Source: Gloeopeniophorella convolvens
Taxonomy: Eukaryota; Basidiomycota; Agaricomycetes; Russulales
DNA: 12,113 nt
Direction: 5' to 3'
NCBI GenBank assembly: GCA_022496205.1
Contig: WTXD01000334.1
Span: forward strand, 1-12,113
A model generated the notes under the pieces. The model saw only the letters and a list, made by a program, of their open reading frames with translations. It ran no database searches and was not told the DNA's origin. Of the stretch, positions 8,781-12,113 are shown in pieces. The position numbers and the translations under genes are program-made. Position 1 is the first letter of the stretch; each line of letters begins with the position of its first letter.

Positions 8781-10021
8781 ATGGATGGTCTCCCCCCACG
8801 AAAACTCTTTTCTGAGATTCCCAGCAACATACCTGAGTTCCCGTGGCGTGCTATCAGCGACGCCTATCTTGACAGTTCGATTCCGGGCGGGGTCCGAGCG
8901 AATGTCGATCAGGCCTATGCAGCAACGATGAGGGCCATCATTGGATGGTTTCAGCGACCTGATTACCCTACCACAAACGAGGGTCTTCACTCGGGCTTCC
9001 TACGCACGAACGACGACAGGAAGCAAACCAGGGAGCGCATGGTGGCGATGATCCGGGAGTTGGTGAGTTGTTTTGACATACTGGGTCGTGCACGCTTCCT
9101 GATGGCTTGCCCGTTGTACAGATTGCTGCGCTCGAGTACACCTGTGGGGTCGGGTGCATCTTTCTTGTCTTTCAAGGAGAGCACAGTCCAGGGTTCGCTG
9201 AGTCACCTGCCACCGAGGTGCCGCTCGACAAGAATGTCTTCATATACACCAGTAGGATCTTCCAGGGAAACGAAGGGATCTTTGGCCCTGCCCTCAACGA
9301 CATTCGAGCCATAGCCTTTCAACAACTCGGGCATGCGTTCATCAGGGACTTCCGCCTTCGCGCGTGGGTCTCGCGCTACTTTTCCACCCTCGCGCGCGAG
9401 CCTCGTATCCCCACCATCTCCCTTCTTAGCGCTCTGGAAGATCGTCACTTCTTCTCGGCACCTCCCAACAGTCCCACTTCGGGTCAGGGCTTGGCAGCTC
9501 AAGCGCCTGCCAGTGCCCTGAGTTACGAGTCCCTCGCCGACCCTGCACCATCCAGCGCTTTTCCGTCCACGTCTCAGCGTCCACTGGCTCCTCAAACTCC
9601 GAGGTCGCGCACATTCGGCTCTCCCGCATCTTCTCGGGTGTCTAGGGCTGACAGCGTTCATTCCCGTTTTTCCATGCTCGAACTTAACGACTCTACGCCG
9701 ACGCGATCCCTTCAACGAAACACCCGCCCCCTGGAGCAGTCTTCCCATCACGGCGTCCGGAGTCCCTCTCCTGTGGACTCTGCTTTAGGCGACGATTCGC
9801 TAGGGGATGCGCCCCTCCAGAGGGACGAAGGACTCCGCCTTTTCCGCTCCATCCCACGACAAGTGAAAGACTTGCTCGATGCGGTGAGTGCGACGGAAGC
9901 GGTACGCATCAAGATCGCGAGCGTGTATCACAACGTGCCGCGTTCAAAACAGGAAGATGCCCTTCTAGATATGGGCTTTAACGCTGGCACGGTGAAGGCC
10001 TTGAAGTTCCTCATGAACTGA
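8781..10021 (+). CDS. Gene B: uncharacterised 393-residue protein with Ser/Pro-rich middle
   Basis: Function unknown. Two exons, 8781-9062 and 9122-10021, joined by a 59-nt intron (GTGAGT donor, TTGTACAG acceptor, phase 0), giving 393 residues. The start is the first ATG after a TATA box. Residues 1 to about 210 look globular: LPPRKLFSEIP, SIPGGVRANVDQAYA, LHSGFLRTNDDRKQTRERM, LDKNVFIYTSRIFQGNEGIFG, LNDIRAIAFQQLGHAFIRDF, WVSRYFSTLAREPRIPT. Residues about 210-340 are rich in Ser, Pro, Ala and Arg and probably disordered (many SP and RSP sites, possible phosphorylation sites). The last about 55 residues are again ordered and end DALLDMGFNAGTVKALKFLMN-like; the MGF helix faintly resembles a UBA domain but is too short for a full one. 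No signal peptide or clear membrane span was seen. I recall similar unnamed Agaricomycete proteins only. Confidence 0.85.
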
Positions 10022-10428
10022 ATGCCGCATTGCTGTCATGTCACCAAGACTTTTGTTGCTGTGAGCTTTCACTTTTTCACCCTATCCCTTTTTTATAACA
10101 TTTTCCTCTGACAGCGTCCGTAGGCCAGGGTCGTTGGACCGGTGGTTAGTACAGTCCAATTTCCTCACATGTCGTGTAGCTCGCTGACCGGCTGTCAATC
10201 GCAGTTTGTGTTGAATGTATGTTTGATTTGCGGCAAACGCTGTGCGTTTGCGCGTCCGCAGTTTGAACTAGTCCCGTTGATCGTTGTTTTTGACTACGTT
10301 GGTTGCCTGGTAGCTCCATATAAAAGCCGTACGTCGCGCTACGCACCTTGTTATTTCCCGAGTCCCCCACTCTCTCGTGCCTTCGCTGTCTTGTCGTAAC
10401 TCCTTGAATTCACCGCTTTGCTCTCGCG
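10022..10428. other. Intergenic region with promoter of gene C
   Basis: Contains the 3' flank of gene B (T-rich, CCCTTTTTTATAACATTTTCC at about 10085) and the 5' flank of gene C. No gene seen. Confidence 0.6.
10319..10325 (+). promoter_or_regulatory. TATA box of gene C
   Basis: TATAAAA within CTCCATATAAAAGCCG, about 110 nt upstream of the ATG at 10429, followed by a CT-rich stretch (CCCCCACTCTCTCGTGCC) that may hold the transcription start. Confidence 0.65.
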
Positions 10429-12108
10429 ATGACTGTGGTAACAACACCGGACTCCAAAGTCAAAACTCGTGCTAAGGAAACAGTGGCGAAGACAAGCGAG
10501 CAACGTGCTCAGGAGAGGGAAGATGCTGCTGCAAAGAAGCAGAGGCTTAATGCCGCGGTAGCTTCCACCGTTGACCAGATCAATACGATCATAGAAGCTC
10601 TTGCTGATGAACACAACATACCCTTTGACCACGCGTGCAACCTGGTGCACCTGGGGGGACATGTCTTCAAGGAGCGTCGCCGTCCCACAATCCAGAATGC
10701 CTACCGCTACTGCGCAGCGCGCGTTGATGATGGACGATGTAAGTCTTCATCATCTTCATGTCTATCATCATCATCGATTGCTAACGTGGCGCTTTCTTCA
10801 GGGGAAGTTAGTGCATCCACCGGTTTGAAGGCCGAGGCAATCCGGATCATCACCGACTCTCGCAAAAGGGGTGGAGATTATCGAGGAGTTACAGAAGTCG
10901 ACCAAGTGACGCTGATCCAGTTGTTACAAGACAACCGCGATCTCAGAGAAACAGGCGTCGTCGACAAGCCGCAGCTGCAACTCCACGATGTTCGTACCAC
11001 GATGGCTAAGGTCGGGGTTGAGGTATGCTCTGGATCTTCAAGTCATGCCACGATAATTCTCTGATCAAAGTCTAGCTTGCTAATCTCCATCAGCGAAGCG
11101 GACTGGAATATATCTTGATTGGGGGACGCAGCGACGCTGATCAATGGGCGTCGCCCTTCACTCAGATGTCCCATGCTGGCGGCACCTTTATCAAGAGCTA
11201 CTTGAAATTTGACCCCCCCGTGCTCGCAAAACGCTTTGACGCGTTCTCGGTCGGCGGTGCTGGCATAGCAGGTAAGTTGTACTGCCTTCTCTAGATTTTT
11301 TGTACTGAATTCTCTCAGGTATTGTTCGCACTGTCGCAGCCGAGGAGCATGGTGGCGACACAAAGAGTGCTACAAAATCGGTGGTCATGCCACTCCTCAG
11401 GAAGGCGTACAGTGAGTATTCATCTTTCTCACGCGAGCGCTATATTCTCATCCACTTTCTATAGGAGAACTGGTCAAGCGGGAGTCAGTTCGCTTAGACT
11501 GGACAGCTTGGGCAAACGGTGAACCCGACTGTCACGGTATTATCATTGAAGGTTGGCCGCTTGATATACCCCCCATCAACTTGTCGAAGATTCGCACCGT
11601 CGAAGAGATGAACAAGATCCTTTACGCTGTGGAGCAAAATGAGTTCAAGTTCAAGTTTGCTGAGAAGGAGCCTCAGCCAGTCATTGCGGCACAGGTGACT
11701 GATAGTAAGCGTCACCCATTTGGCGACAATCCCATATCCCTAACGTGGCGACTCGCTCCTCTCGCAGCAGCTTACCAGCGCGGCGGCACCGTTATCAGCC
11801 TGACGGGCTCTGCAGCAAAGGCCAAAGAACCCTCCAAGAAGAAGGGTGTGCGTGGCAAGACAGAGGCAAAAGCGAAGAAGCGAAAGACGGCTAGTGTGGT
11901 CGATAGCGACAGCGAGTCCGACTCGGATGAAGGACAGCTGCGTGCAGACAACAGAGGGACGTCGCCCAAGCGTGCACGCACACGTTCAACTGTGGCCCCG
12001 CTGGACGATACCACTGCGACCAATGCTCTCCCTTCTGGCTCGCCTACCCTAGACAATCCGGGTCAGCTACGCCTCCCGTCCCTCCAGCCCCGAACGCATC
12101 GGGAATGA
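10429..12108 (+). CDS. Gene C: uncharacterised basidiomycete protein with GWP block and nuclear-type basic tail
   Basis: Function unknown. Six exons: 10429-10738, 10802-11022, 11094-11271, 11319-11411, 11465-11704, 11768-12108; total 1,383 nt, exactly 460 codons plus stop. Introns of 63, 71, 47, 53 and 63 nt have good sites, and the last has the branch-like CCCTAAC before CTCGCAG. Residues about 10-60 are charged and Ala-rich, coiled-coil-like (QRAQEREDAAAKKQR), then HLGGHVFKERRRPTIQNAY. The middle has LIQLLQDNRDLRETG and EYILIGGRSDADQW. Then come DWTAWANGEPDCHGIIIEGW and PLDIPPINLSKIRTVEEMNK, with Trp-Pro in a GWPL motif. The C-terminal about 110 residues are low complexity: KKKG and KKRK (possible nuclear signals), acidic SDSESDSDEG, basic SPKRARTRS. 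This suggests a nuclear protein, by inference only. I recall this architecture as a recurrent unnamed Agaricomycete family. Confidence 0.85.
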
Positions 12109-12113
12109 ACTTT

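Overview
The window looks like a stretch of a basidiomycete (Agaricomycete, mushroom or wood-rot type) nuclear genome. Genes are broken by many introns of about 47-71 nt with GT-AG ends. Promoters have TATA boxes about 80-110 bp upstream of start codons. One gene is a KDZ (Kyakuja-Dileera-Zisupton) family transposase, a group strongly expanded in these fungi. No bacterial operon, RNA gene or CRISPR array is visible. All splice models were built by hand from reading frames, GT/AG sites and protein-like continuity; there is no transcript evidence.

Layout. (1) 1-2279, minus strand: a large gene (A) of about 12 exons that runs off the left edge. It encodes an uncharacterised protein of at least about 559 residues with a disordered N-terminus, several conserved-looking blocks and an acidic aspartate run. 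(2) 2280-4401: about 2.1 kb without a convincing gene. Its right half is pyrimidine-rich and carries scattered CCCGCCCAG-type cores, ending in a tandem array of a 50-51 bp unit at 4162-4331. (3) 4402-7916, plus strand: a nine-exon KDZ transposase gene of about 1,027 codons. It has a one-base frameshift near 6442 in the catalytic core and an in-frame TGA at 5452 that only an alternative acceptor could avoid, so it is probably inactive. (4) 7917-8780: intergenic, ending in a TATA promoter. (5) 8781-10021, plus: gene B, two exons, 393 residues, conserved-looking at both ends with a Ser/Pro-rich middle. (6) 10022-10428: intergenic with a TATA box. (7) 10429-12108, plus: gene C, six exons, 460 residues, with an N-terminal coiled-coil-like region, a GWP-containing block and a basic/acidic nuclear-type tail.

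The transposase is the only gene whose biochemical role can be assigned. Genes A, B and C resemble lineage-restricted Agaricomycete families of unknown function. Whether they merely sit near the transposon or belong to a larger mobile or host-genome-conflict neighbourhood cannot be decided here; comparison across genomes would settle it. I found no terminal inverted repeats that would define the limits of the transposon.
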